Part shown: positions 16,905 to 24,489 of the stretch, in pieces
Position numbering within the stretch: the first letter of the stretch is position 1
Layout of the letters: each line of letters starts with the position of its first letter
Origin: a virus
IMG/VR virus record: IMGVR_UViG_3300005537_000438
Location: 1 to 29,662 of that record
Length of the DNA stretch: 29,662 nucleotides
Strand: one strand, 5' to 3'
Translations under genes and position numbers: made by a program
Notes under the pieces: model-generated
Database searches by the model: none
Seen by the model: only the letters and a program-made list of their open reading frames with translations
What the model was told of the DNA's origin: nothing

Positions 16905-16941
16905 TTCTTGTTTTCTGTTTTTGAGTAACGAAAAACAAGAA
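16905..16941. other. AT-rich 10-bp inverted repeat upstream of the GIY-YIG promoter
   Basis: TTCTTGTTTT (16905-16914) and AAAACAAGAA (16932-16941) are perfect complements with a 17-base loop. On the minus strand the repeat lies between the major tail protein and chaperone genes and could lower read-through. On the plus strand it lies just upstream of the endonuclease promoter. It is AT-rich, so its strength as a terminator is doubtful. Confidence 0.45.
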
Positions 16942-16959
16942 ATTATACGGTGAAATTGC

Positions 16960-16988
16960 TTGAACGAATGTTTGGTATGTGGTATACT
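16960..16988 (+). promoter_or_regulatory. Sigma70-like promoter of the GIY-YIG gene
   Basis: TTGAAC (16960-16965) and TATACT (16983-16988) are separated by 17 bases, with TGG directly before the -10 giving an extended -10. Transcription would start near 16995 and run into the leader hairpin and then the gene. This would let the endonuclease be expressed independently of the phage operon. Confidence 0.6.
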
Positions 16989-17006
16989 GAGGAGGTAAAA
17001 TGTTGT

Positions 17007-17053
17007 GCCAGAGCGATGGTTGGACCCATCCCCTGGCGTGGATACGTCTGTAT
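17007..17053 (+). ncRNA. Structured 5' leader of the GIY-YIG gene
   Basis: GCCAGAG (17007-17013) pairs with CCCTGGC (17031-17037) with one A-C mismatch. After the bulged C at 17014, GATGG (17015-17019) pairs with CCATC (17026-17030), closing the loop TTGGAC. A small second hairpin ATAC-GTCT-GTAT (17042-17053) follows, then AAGGAG and the GTG start. The first hairpin has the same geometry as that before the HNH gene (1609-1638). At two inner-stem positions both bases of the pair differ but pairing is kept. Confidence 0.55.
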
Positions 17054-17066
17054 AAGGAGACATATC

Positions 17067-17996
17067 GTGGACACTGTACCACCTCATGATCAATTGGACA
17101 ACCCTCTCCCTCAAACTACCTGGATATACATCCTTAGCGATCCTGTCACACGCGAAGTTCGATACGTGGGCAAGTCGAATGATCCCCAGCACCGATTGAG
17201 AGTACATATTAGGAATAGCGAAGAAGCGACACATAGAGGCCGCTGGGTCAAACATCTCAAATCGCTCGGATTGGAACCACTCCTGGATATCATCGATGAA
17301 GTCTCTGTCGATGAATGGCAAGAGCGTGAGCAATACTGGATTCAATACTACCGTTCTCAAGGAGCACCTCTCACAAATGAAGCTCCGGGTGGAATTGGAA
17401 TGAAATCATTGACACCAGAGATCAGGGCAAAGATTTCTGCGAGCGTGAGAAATGCGTACGCGACAACTGATTTAGCGCAAAGACTTTCCGAAGCGAATAA
17501 GGGAAAGCATTTATCGGATGAAACCAAAGCTAAGATGTCTGCTACGACAAAAGGTCGAAAACGCCCACCTTTTTCTTCCGAATGGAAAGAAAACATACGA
17601 GCAGGCATGAAAGGTGTGACGCCCTCACTAGAAGCTCGTGCTAAAATCTCAAAAGCCCATAAAGGACGTGTGAAATCACAGGAAGAATGCAAAAACATAT
17701 CTGAAGCAAAGAAAGGCGTAAAGCGTAAACCTTTTTCTGCTGAAGCCCGTGCTAATATGGCTAAGGCAAGCAGAGGGCGGAAAAAGTCAGATGAGACACG
17801 GGCAAAAACGTCCACCTCGCTCAAAGGGAGGAAACTTTCTGAAGAGCATTGTCGTGCCATAGGCAATGCTAGTCGAGGGCGAAAACCCTCGCCTGAAACC
17901 CGTGCTAAGATGTCCTTAGCACACAAAAAGCGAAATGCCATAAAAAAATTACCTCCTTCTGATGCTCCTACTTTATGGTCAGATCACGCGGGGTAG
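17067..17996 (+). CDS. GIY-YIG homing-type endonuclease with NUMOD3-like repeats
   Basis: In this 309-aa protein, residues about 18-108 form the GIY-YIG nuclease, with IYI at 20-22, YVG at 33-35, R43, the metal-binding E88 and N104. From about 110 to the end come roughly eight short repeats of the NUMOD3 type (for example SDETKAKMSATTKGRK, SPETRAKMSLAHKKR), the modular DNA-binding tail of free-standing homing endonucleases. The GTG at 17067 follows AAGGAG with 8-base spacing and lies after the leader; an upstream ATG at 16950 would precede the promoter -10. The gene is antisense between the major tail protein and the chaperone, and its last 13 bases overlap the end of the major tail protein gene. 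It encodes no structural function. Confidence 0.9.
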   Translation: MDTVPPHDQLDNPLPQTTWIYILSDPVTREVRYVGKSNDPQHRLRVHIRNSEEATHRGRWVKHLKSLGLEPLLDIIDEVSVDEWQEREQYWIQYYRSQGAPLTNEAPGGIGMKSLTPEIRAKISASVRNAYATTDLAQRLSEANKGKHLSDETKAKMSATTKGRKRPPFSSEWKENIRAGMKGVTPSLEARAKISKAHKGRVKSQEECKNISEAKKGVKRKPFSAEARANMAKASRGRKKSDETRAKTSTSLKGRKLSEEHCRAIGNASRGRKPSPETRAKMSLAHKKRNAIKKLPPSDAPTLWSDHAG

Positions 17997-19585
17997 GTAG
18001 GCGGAAGTTGTGTAACCACCACGAGTTTGTAGCTCCCCCCCAGTGACGAATCATATTCCGTCCTAAACATCGCCTTGGCTTGCACGTTGCCCTTTGCTGG
18101 ATCAGAGGTCACATCGAATTGCCCATCACTTCGGACAGGAAGCGTCCAAGTCCAACTTTTGAATTGCGCTGACCCACCCGTGGTCCCGATGTACTGACCC
18201 AAAAACTGGAAGGCGAGGTACTGCTTGAGGTTTTGCCTGAATTGTTCCCACTGCAGCATATCGATGAAATCGAGGACGGCCTCACAGGTGCATTCCCGCT
18301 TGACGGCATAGGCCCTGTTGTAGTTCTGGCTATTCGTAAAGGTAAAATGATCTTCTTGCGGCACCTTGAGGGCGACCTTTAACTCCTCGCAGTGTATAAA
18401 GGCGGTCGTTTGCGACGTGCCCGTAATAGGGTCAAGATACACAGCACTTTGCCATCCCACAATTGGCTCATCGTTGAGGTTGGCACCGATGGAGGCGATA
18501 CGATTCACGCCCGTAAGTGGGGTCGTCGTTCTATCGCCAATTGGCAATTTGTCTTGTGCCTTGCCTTTGAGGGTCAGGGTCGCCTCCGTCTGGACCTTGA
18601 TATCGAAATCGCCCTCAGTGGCGAAGGAGAATGGATGCGTCCATGAGCCTGCACCGTCGTACCACTCAATCGCTGCACTATAGAGGTTGCCGCCTGATAA
18701 GAAGACCAACTGCCAGCCATAGACGCCAGTTATCGCCATCGTCGCAGCCGTCGTGGCGTTGGTAATACCAGAAGCATTCACCGCAGAATAGACATTGCTA
18801 GAGTAGTAGGTACCGGCAGCAGTGATGGAAATTGTTTCGGTCACTGCTTGACCATAGGATGTCCCGGCAATGGTCAATGTTCCTGCAACGGTAAAGGCAG
18901 TAATGGTAAAGATGAGCTTCATGCCCGGTGCCGTTGGCTGTGTCGTCAGAGACTGGGTTGCCGAGATGGCAGCAGCAGCAAAGAGCGACGTGGGTGTGGA
19001 TGGCAACGTCGTGATGGTAGGTGCCCCCATCATCATGTAGGGCCACCACAAGCTCAAATCCGCGTAGACGTCTTGCTTGAGATCAACAGTCGTGTTGTTC
19101 ACAAGGTGAAGGATCTTCTTGTCACGCTCCAGGAAACTATTGTGCTCGTTCGGGCTATAGACTTTCACCACACGGTTGGAGGTCATGATGGAAGGCACGG
19201 TAAACTTGCCAGCGTAAATACCATACACAGTGATAGTGCCGTTGGTGAGTCCAGTGGTGGTAATATTCGTGATTGCCGTGTAGGCATTCACACTGACATA
19301 CTCATTGCTTGCTAACTGCGCACTCTGGGTCTGTTGAGCAGTTGGAGCGGCAATGTTGTAGGTCTCCGTGTTGCCTGGTGTGCCAGTGCCAGTAATCGTC
19401 ACGGTCCCAGAAGCCGTCCAATTGGTAATGCGTATGTGAAATCTCATACCCGTACTACCACTAGGAGCAGTGATGCCGGTTATTGTTGCAATAACCGGAG
19501 TAGAGGCAAGTAATAACTGTTCACCGTTATTCGCCTCTAGCATAATATCAACGATTCCGCGTGCAGCGGTGGCCGAAATAGGCAT
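17984..19585 (-). CDS. Major tail (tube) protein with two related beta inserts
   Basis: This 533-aa protein is assigned as the tube protein by position, between the connector genes and the tail assembly chaperone, and by its C-terminal part. That part carries HCEELKVALKVPQEDHFTF, a helix DFIDMLQWEQFRQNLKQYLA and a final beta stretch. It is longer than most tube proteins because of two similar beta modules at about 30-127 and 208-293. Both contain a GT.TI.GT core, a TET.[NS]I segment, Y...N and end in Y-G-[IV]-Y or GVYG. They probably decorate the outside of the tail. The ATG is at 19585 with AAGGGAG upstream at long spacing. The antisense GIY-YIG gene overlaps its final codons. Confidence 0.75.
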   Translation of the reverse strand: MPISATAARGIVDIMLEANNGEQLLLASTPVIATITGITAPSGSTGMRFHIRITNWTASGTVTITGTGTPGNTETYNIAAPTAQQTQSAQLASNEYVSVNAYTAITNITTTGLTNGTITVYGIYAGKFTVPSIMTSNRVVKVYSPNEHNSFLERDKKILHLVNNTTVDLKQDVYADLSLWWPYMMMGAPTITTLPSTPTSLFAAAAISATQSLTTQPTAPGMKLIFTITAFTVAGTLTIAGTSYGQAVTETISITAAGTYYSSNVYSAVNASGITNATTAATMAITGVYGWQLVFLSGGNLYSAAIEWYDGAGSWTHPFSFATEGDFDIKVQTEATLTLKGKAQDKLPIGDRTTTPLTGVNRIASIGANLNDEPIVGWQSAVYLDPITGTSQTTAFIHCEELKVALKVPQEDHFTFTNSQNYNRAYAVKRECTCEAVLDFIDMLQWEQFRQNLKQYLAFQFLGQYIGTTGGSAQFKSWTWTLPVRSDGQFDVTSDPAKGNVQAKAMFRTEYDSSLGGSYKLVVVTQLPPTYPA

Positions 19586-19668
19586 ACTCTTATGTTCTCC
19601 CTTCCATCTCCCACCACCTCACAAGAGGTAGCCTTCACACTATGAACAGAATAAAAGACAACATGTCT

Positions 19669-19968
19669 CTATGATGATGGCAAAAAGTGATCACTGACCA
19701 CCGTATCTGTGGTTGCGTCAACCACCTCAATCTGCCCTGCATCTATGGGTTGATTGGCGACCTCTGGAATAACACCAGCCTCGCCATAGTCCATAAAGGT
19801 CTCATCCACATCACTCACCGATGGTGAGAAGATGGGTGCCAGAAACCCCTGGGCAGTAATCTGCATGGTTGTCGTATCAATCGTGACCCATGTTCCTGCA
19901 CTGAATTGTCCAGGGACGCCAGGGATCACACCACTTGACCCATAAAAACTATATGTTTGTATACTCAT
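19669..19968 (-). CDS. Small protein between tail terminator and major tail protein
   Basis: A longer frame begins at 20043, but the ATG at 19968 overlaps the TGA of the upstream gene in an ATGA arrangement and gives a 99-aa protein starting MSIQTYSFYGSSG, so I choose it; 124 aa is the alternative. The protein is acidic and beta-rich (GTWVTIDTTTMQITAQGF, QIEVVDATTDTVVSDHF), without membrane segments. The family was not recognised. In this position a head-tail joining or tail tube accessory protein is likely. An 82-base gap without a gene follows before the major tail protein start. Confidence 0.6.
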   Translation of the reverse strand: MSIQTYSFYGSSGVIPGVPGQFSAGTWVTIDTTTMQITAQGFLAPIFSPSVSDVDETFMDYGEAGVIPEVANQPIDAGQIEVVDATTDTVVSDHFLPSS

Positions 19969-20459
19969 GCTGTTATTCCCGGTGGTGTTATAACAAACCA
20001 TTCTGAACGTGACATCACCTCGACTAAATGTGCTCGCAGCCATTGCCCATTTCGCAGTACTTTGAGGAACCTTCCTGTTCCCGGCTTGAGTTGCGCGTGA
20101 AAGACGCTGCCTGCATTTCCGAGGGTTGCATGGGTCTGAAATGGTTGAACAAGCGCATCACGTACGGCATAGATCAAGGTCTCTGCTGCTTGTGCATTGT
20201 CCAGCCCGACAAGGGAGAGCAGAAACCATGTCTGCTCATCCCAAATTTTGCCTCCGAAGGCATGCCGTTGTGAATCATCCTTGTTTGCATAGACCTCCAA
20301 GCACGCATTTCCTCCTGCTACATTTGTGGTAATGTCCTTTTGCTCACCCAGTGAAACGATGCTATACACCAAGATCCCTGAAGGATAGACAAGGGACTGT
20401 GCAAAACCTGCTATTGCCTGAGCAACCGCAATCGTTGAAGGCTGATTCGGTGCTGGCAC
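19965..20459 (-). CDS. Probable tail terminator / tail completion protein
   Basis: This protein has 164 aa from a GTG at 20459, one base after the TAG of the gp10-like gene and preceded by GGGGGG. A longer frame from 20504 would overlap that gene by 44 bases and lacks a better ribosome site. Helical and beta segments alternate (PSTIAVAQAIAGFAQSL, then CLEVYANKDDSQRHAFGG, then AAETLIYAVRDALVQPF). This length and layout, directly after an HK97 gp10-like gene, fit the terminator that caps the tail tube below the connector. Function is inferred mainly from gene order. Confidence 0.6.
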   Translation of the reverse strand: MPAPNQPSTIAVAQAIAGFAQSLVYPSGILVYSIVSLGEQKDITTNVAGGNACLEVYANKDDSQRHAFGGKIWDEQTWFLLSLVGLDNAQAAETLIYAVRDALVQPFQTHATLGNAGSVFHAQLKPGTGRFLKVLRNGQWLRAHLVEVMSRSEWFVITPPGITA

Positions 20460-20460
20460 T

Positions 20461-20883
20461 CTACACCCCCCCACCCATCGAAGCAAACGCTTCAGCAGTA
20501 GCAAGCCCCACGATTACCATAATCTCATCTTCGTTTGCCATCAATGCGGGCATGGCGTACGGTTCAGCAACTTCGTCGTAGACACGCCCTAGAGAATCAG
20601 CCCCGTGGAAGCCCTCCTCCAGCCTCCAGGCATAGGGAACATCTACCGTGATAATCACTTCTAGCGGACCTTGGAGTTGTGCGGCAATTTGAGAGGCGAG
20701 ATGCCCCGTGGGATTTTGGAAGGCGGTCCATGTGTTTGCCTCGGCCGCAGCCACTAATAGATCGCCAATCTTGGTCATAGCTGACGCTATCTCAGGTTCA
20801 AGAAATGTTCCGAACTGACCGAGATGGTCAATGATCCCAAGTGACGCTGCATCAAAAGCAACATTGATTAGTCCATCCGCCAT
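20461..20883 (-). CDS. HK97 gp10-like head-tail connector/tail component
   Basis: This 140-aa protein has an N-terminal helical part (IASAMTKIGDLLVAAAEAN) and a beta region PLEVIITVDVPYAWRLEEGF. It ends in a segment with PYAMPAL and a final helix. The order of an internal beta strand, Y...LE.G and a late P.[ML]PAL is typical of the HK97 gp10 family, which acts at the head-tail joint. The ATG at 20883 follows GGAGAAAGGTGGTG. The stop is directly before the GTG of the terminator-like gene, so the two are translationally coupled. The length is normal for the family. Confidence 0.7.
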   Translation of the reverse strand: MADGLINVAFDAASLGIIDHLGQFGTFLEPEIASAMTKIGDLLVAAAEANTWTAFQNPTGHLASQIAAQLQGPLEVIITVDVPYAWRLEEGFHGADSLGRVYDEVAEPYAMPALMANEDEIMVIVGLATAEAFASMGGGV

Positions 20884-20910
20884 ACACTCACCACCTTTCT
20901 CCTCTATTCC

Positions 20911-21231
20911 TCACGCCTGGATGACCCAGTTGATGTAATCGCTCATGTCAGGCGAGACATTATTAAAGTTGATCTTCACACGTAAGTAATAGGTGCCAGT
21001 CGTGAGCGGAAGGTCAGCAGAAACCAATTGATATGTCACGACCCCTGGATTGACATCAACAATCACAAAGGTGCCTGCTCCCGTACCTATCTGCACATGA
21101 TTGGCGTTATAGATGAGCAAACTCAATTGATTCGTGGTCACACCCGTGAGATCCATTGGTTTGCTGTCTCTTGCCATGACGATGGTCCAAACAGGACTGA
21201 GTTGCCCAAGCGCCCACGGGCTAATTGGCAC
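20911..21231 (-). CDS. Small BppU-N-like beta protein
   Basis: This 106-aa protein starts at a GTG (21231) with GGGAGG 6 bases upstream; its start lies just beyond the stop of the 80-aa gene. The sequence SPVWTIVMARDSKPMDLTGV is followed by alternating strands and ends with LPLTTGTYYLRVKINF and NWVIQA. This is the pattern of the N-terminal domain of BppU-type phage proteins, small beta sandwiches that attach receptor-binding parts to the virion. Here it stands alone, next to the 80-aa repeat protein and the gp10-like gene. It may be a virion decoration or adaptor; the exact role is unknown. Confidence 0.55.
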   Translation of the reverse strand: MPISPWALGQLSPVWTIVMARDSKPMDLTGVTTNQLSLLIYNANHVQIGTGAGTFVIVDVNPGVVTYQLVSADLPLTTGTYYLRVKINFNNVSPDMSDYINWVIQA

Positions 21232-21234
21232 GTG

Positions 21235-21477
21235 CTACCTCCCTCCCATCACAATCACCCCATCACGCCCGGCTGAAGACACTTCACCGTCACGAGATCT
21301 CGCCTGAACCTGTCCATCACGCCCAAGCGATGAAACTTCACCATCACGCCATACACCTCCCATTTGACCATCACGGAACAGTGCCGTAATTGCCAGAGAT
21401 GCCATCTGGCTCGTTGGCCCTGCCAGGGTGATCAAAAGGGTTCCCCCAAATGTGCGGGGAATGGTGAGTACAGGCAT
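21235..21477 (-). CDS. Small protein with five RDG nonapeptide repeats
   Basis: This 80-aa protein has an ordinary N-terminal half (1-33) and a C-terminal half of five exact 9-residue units, each starting RDG (residues 35, 44, 53, 62 and 71), such as RDGEVSSLG and RDGEVSSAG. The family was not recognised. The period suggests a small beta-solenoid or a sticky tail. Its ATG shares a base with the TAA of the 997-aa gene (TAATG), so translation is coupled, and GGAGGG lies upstream within that gene. It may be a linker or tip for the adjoining fibre-like protein, inferred only from coupling. Confidence 0.65.
   Translation of the reverse strand: MPVLTIPRTFGGTLLITLAGPTSQMASLAITALFRDGQMGGVWRDGEVSSLGRDGQVQARSRDGEVSSAGRDGVIVMGGR
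21241..21375 (-). repeat. Five tandem 27-bp coding repeats
   Basis: The five RDG nonapeptide units of the 80-aa protein are encoded by 27-base units. On the plus strand CCATCACG or CCGTCACG recurs at this period. The units are diverged, and the array runs almost to the stop codon. Confidence 0.85.
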
Positions 21478-24470
21478 TAACTATTAATCCCTCCTGTGAT
21501 GACTCCTGCTTTCAATTCAGGGGAGGCAATGGCCCCTTGCGGAGAAAATATCGTGATACCCGCATTGTAGTGGGTAGAGACTTGAGTAGCGCTTAGGACA
21601 GTATTGTAGAAAGCAACCCCCTGAATTTTCCCGCTGAAGAAGTCATCCGCCGCATTATCCTCCGTTCCAATGTAGCAATAGGTCAGCGCAATTGCAGGCG
21701 TTGCTGCAAGCGGCGATCCTTGCAGGGCACCGTTCACATAAAGGCGCAGGTTCGTGCCATCGTACGTGCCAACAATATAATAGGTTGTTCCATTCACGGC
21801 AGTTGGGCCGAGAATGTTATTGGCGGAGTAGGTATTTAAGCGGATGACCCCCGTAAAGATGCCAATAGCCGCCGCCTCATTGGAGGTATTGGTTCCCCAC
21901 TCAGCCATAATGTGGATGCCCGTTGCAGGCACCGTTGGCATCGTAATCCACCCCTCCATGCTCCAGACCTGAGCACCTGTTGGAAGCCCTGTCGTTGCAG
22001 CTTGCATGTATCCGGTCGTACCATCAAAGAGCATGGAACCGTCTGCTGCGTTTGAGGGGATCATGCTCGCTTGATTGAGGGTGACCGTGCCGTGAAGGGT
22101 GCCATTTTGCGCCTGCGACCCGTAATCCGTGACAGATGTTCCGCTTGTCTCGTTGAGTTTGTACAGACGGATAGGATTATCTCGCAGCACGGTTGCATAA
22201 TAATTCGGTGTTGCAGTATATCCAGGGGTGGCTGCCTGCAAGTCAGAGGCCAGACCTGCTGTACTTGCCGTCGTGATAAAAATGTCCATCGCATCACTGG
22301 CCCATCCGGCCGTTCCAGATGATTGGTAGAAGAAGTCCAGGTATAACTTATCCCCAGTCACGAATGAGACCCCTGAGAGAGCCGTGGCGCTAAATGCAAA
22401 CACAGATCTGGATGTTGTGACAGCGGGACTGGCAAGTGTTAAAGACCCGATGGTGGTGTAGACTCCTCCAGAAGAGCGCTTAGAGAAGCGAATAGTCATA
22501 TTTCCGAGCGTAAGAGATCGTGTAAAGTCCCGCACCGCGACGGAGGCTGACCAGTTCCCTGAGTTCATGGACTGATTTTCAAGCAGGGCTGAGTCGAGGA
22601 GCCATCCGTTCCCGCTTTGCGCAGGAATACTGGCGTTGGTTGTGCCTGTTCCTCCCTGACTGAGCGCCTCCATCCAAAGACTTGTACCACTGGCCGGAGC
22701 CGTTGTCCGTGAAGAAGTTTCTGTTCCACCCAGAGTTGTGGCTAGCTTATCCGCTGTTATAAGTGTGGTAGACGCAGCGGCACTCCCGTATACAGTAAGC
22801 GGAGGGTCTGCTTCATACCCAGGTGTGGCGACCTGGAGATTATTACTCATTCCGAGTGCATAATCAAAGGTCATTGTGATTGCCATCGCATCGCTCGCCC
22901 ATGCATTGGCACCAGTCCCGCTTTGATAGAAATAGTCTATGTAGAGCTTATCCCCAGCACCAAAGGACACACCTGGCATTGCCGTAGCCGGAAATGAGAA
23001 CACCTGAAGACTGTGCGGGACGAAAGGATTGGTGAGCGCAATAGTTCCGATGGTCGTGTAGACGCCAGATGACGAGCGCACAGAGAACCGAATAGTCATA
23101 CTAGAAAGCGTCTGACCGTTGATACGAGACCCATTCTCGACGGTTACGAAGGCTGACCAGTTTCCTGCGGGGATTTTCCTGTTTTCCAAGACTGTTGATT
23201 CGTAGAGCCACCCTTTGCCGCTTTGCGCTGGAAGGGATGCGCTTGTGCTGCCCGTGCCACCTTGCGAGAGCGCTTCCATATAGAGACTTGTCCCACTACT
23301 CGGAGCGCTAGTAATGGGAGTTGCCGTCGCCGTTCCACCTGTTTGTGTGGCAAGTGTAGATGCTGTCGAAAGAGTGACAGAAGAAGTGTTAATGCCATAT
23401 AGCGAGAGTGGGATAAGTCCTCCGTCTGCAAGTGCTATCTCAAAATTGATGCTGTATGGGGCAGCAGTTCCCACCGTGTAGGCCACTCCGATGATATTTG
23501 AGCCATAGGCAACCTGTGGAAAATGATTGTTTGCTCCTGCTGGCACTAGATTGATCTTATCGATATCCCACGTCTGCGTTCCTCCTCGCCAGACGTTGAA
23601 GTCGATGGAGTAGTTGTTCACACTAACATAACTGCACCAGACCGCATAAAAGTTGGAGCCAACCGTCGCGAGTGTCGGTTGCGTATCACTGCCGTTGGAG
23701 GTAAGCGCCGTTTCCGTCCCCCAGGTATCCGACACAGGATCATAGGAGAGCGCCGCAATACCAGCGGTTCCGTTGTAGACAAACATACCCTTGCCCGATG
23801 GGTTGCCACGCAAGCAGAAGGTCGAGGAAGCAGTCGATGCGGCAAGGGAGAACGTTTTTGGCGTGCTCCAACTTCCAAGCGTTGACACAGAGACATCAAT
23901 ACGGACATAGGTAAAAGTAGTCGGTGCCGTCTGATACGCCACGACCAGGAAGTTTCCACAGATGGCCGCAACGGGAGAAGTCGTGGCAGTAACACCGCTG
24001 GCACTGAAACTGACAGTCCAGTTCGACGTCCCAGGCGTCGTCGCTTCATACACCTCGACACTGCCCCCAGTGTGATCAGATACGACGGCCCAATAGCGGG
24101 TATGGATATCACGATAGTGCTGGGCTGATTGAGTTGCCGTTGTGTATGCAGAATCACTCACCACGCTAGCGCTCTGGCTGATTGCGTTGTTGAGATAGAA
24201 GTGCCACTGCACACCCACCCCAGTGATTACGCCAACATCCAAAATGTGCCCAGGCGTTGTAGGGAAGCTTGAAAGTGCAGGGGATGATCCTGCTTCAAGT
24301 GTCGCCTGATGTGACCAAGCACTATAGGGCGGAGAAGCAGTAGAAAAGTTCATCTGTGCTCCGTCGTACCAGAAAATAGATGCAGTCGCACTCCCATCAA
24401 TTGATACTGTTGAGTTCTGCGGGTACGAAGTCCCTTGGGCATTGTTTGTTGTTGCAATCGTAAAAGGCAT
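21477..24470 (-). CDS. Large adhesin/fibre-like protein: propeller-like region, two jelly-roll modules, LamG domain
   Basis: This protein has 997 aa from the ATG at 24470, which has GGAGAGAAAAG upstream; the in-frame ATG at 24503 overlaps the previous gene and is less likely. Residues about 30-350 look like a sialidase-type beta-propeller (repeated TRYWAVVSD, NFLVVAYQT, NFYAVWCSY, NIIGVAYTV blocks). Two homologous modules lie at about 362-555 and 565-755, each with MEALSQGGTG, a Q-S-G-x-GW segment, RSSGVYTTIG or RSSGGVYTTIG, and ATPGY. A LamG-type sandwich follows (about 757-970, with MEGWITMP and RLYVNGALQG). All are typical of carbohydrate or surface binding. The location upstream of the head-tail connectors suggests a head fibre or capsid-attached adhesin, though a tail fibre is possible. 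Confidence 0.65.
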   Translation of the reverse strand: MPFTIATTNNAQGTSYPQNSTVSIDGSATASIFWYDGAQMNFSTASPPYSAWSHQATLEAGSSPALSSFPTTPGHILDVGVITGVGVQWHFYLNNAISQSASVVSDSAYTTATQSAQHYRDIHTRYWAVVSDHTGGSVEVYEATTPGTSNWTVSFSASGVTATTSPVAAICGNFLVVAYQTAPTTFTYVRIDVSVSTLGSWSTPKTFSLAASTASSTFCLRGNPSGKGMFVYNGTAGIAALSYDPVSDTWGTETALTSNGSDTQPTLATVGSNFYAVWCSYVSVNNYSIDFNVWRGGTQTWDIDKINLVPAGANNHFPQVAYGSNIIGVAYTVGTAAPYSINFEIALADGGLIPLSLYGINTSSVTLSTASTLATQTGGTATATPITSAPSSGTSLYMEALSQGGTGSTSASLPAQSGKGWLYESTVLENRKIPAGNWSAFVTVENGSRINGQTLSSMTIRFSVRSSSGVYTTIGTIALTNPFVPHSLQVFSFPATAMPGVSFGAGDKLYIDYFYQSGTGANAWASDAMAITMTFDYALGMSNNLQVATPGYEADPPLTVYGSAAASTTLITADKLATTLGGTETSSRTTAPASGTSLWMEALSQGGTGTTNASIPAQSGNGWLLDSALLENQSMNSGNWSASVAVRDFTRSLTLGNMTIRFSKRSSGGVYTTIGSLTLASPAVTTSRSVFAFSATALSGVSFVTGDKLYLDFFYQSSGTAGWASDAMDIFITTASTAGLASDLQAATPGYTATPNYYATVLRDNPIRLYKLNETSGTSVTDYGSQAQNGTLHGTVTLNQASMIPSNAADGSMLFDGTTGYMQAATTGLPTGAQVWSMEGWITMPTVPATGIHIMAEWGTNTSNEAAAIGIFTGVIRLNTYSANNILGPTAVNGTTYYIVGTYDGTNLRLYVNGALQGSPLAATPAIALTYCYIGTEDNAADDFFSGKIQGVAFYNTVLSATQVSTHYNAGITIFSPQGAIASPELKAGVITGGINS

Positions 24471-24489
24471 TTCTCTTTTCTCTCCAGGG

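Noticed and set aside
17357-17941. 194-codon minus-strand reading frame with repeats
   Set aside because: Its repeats mirror the NUMOD3-like repeats of the GIY-YIG gene on the other strand.
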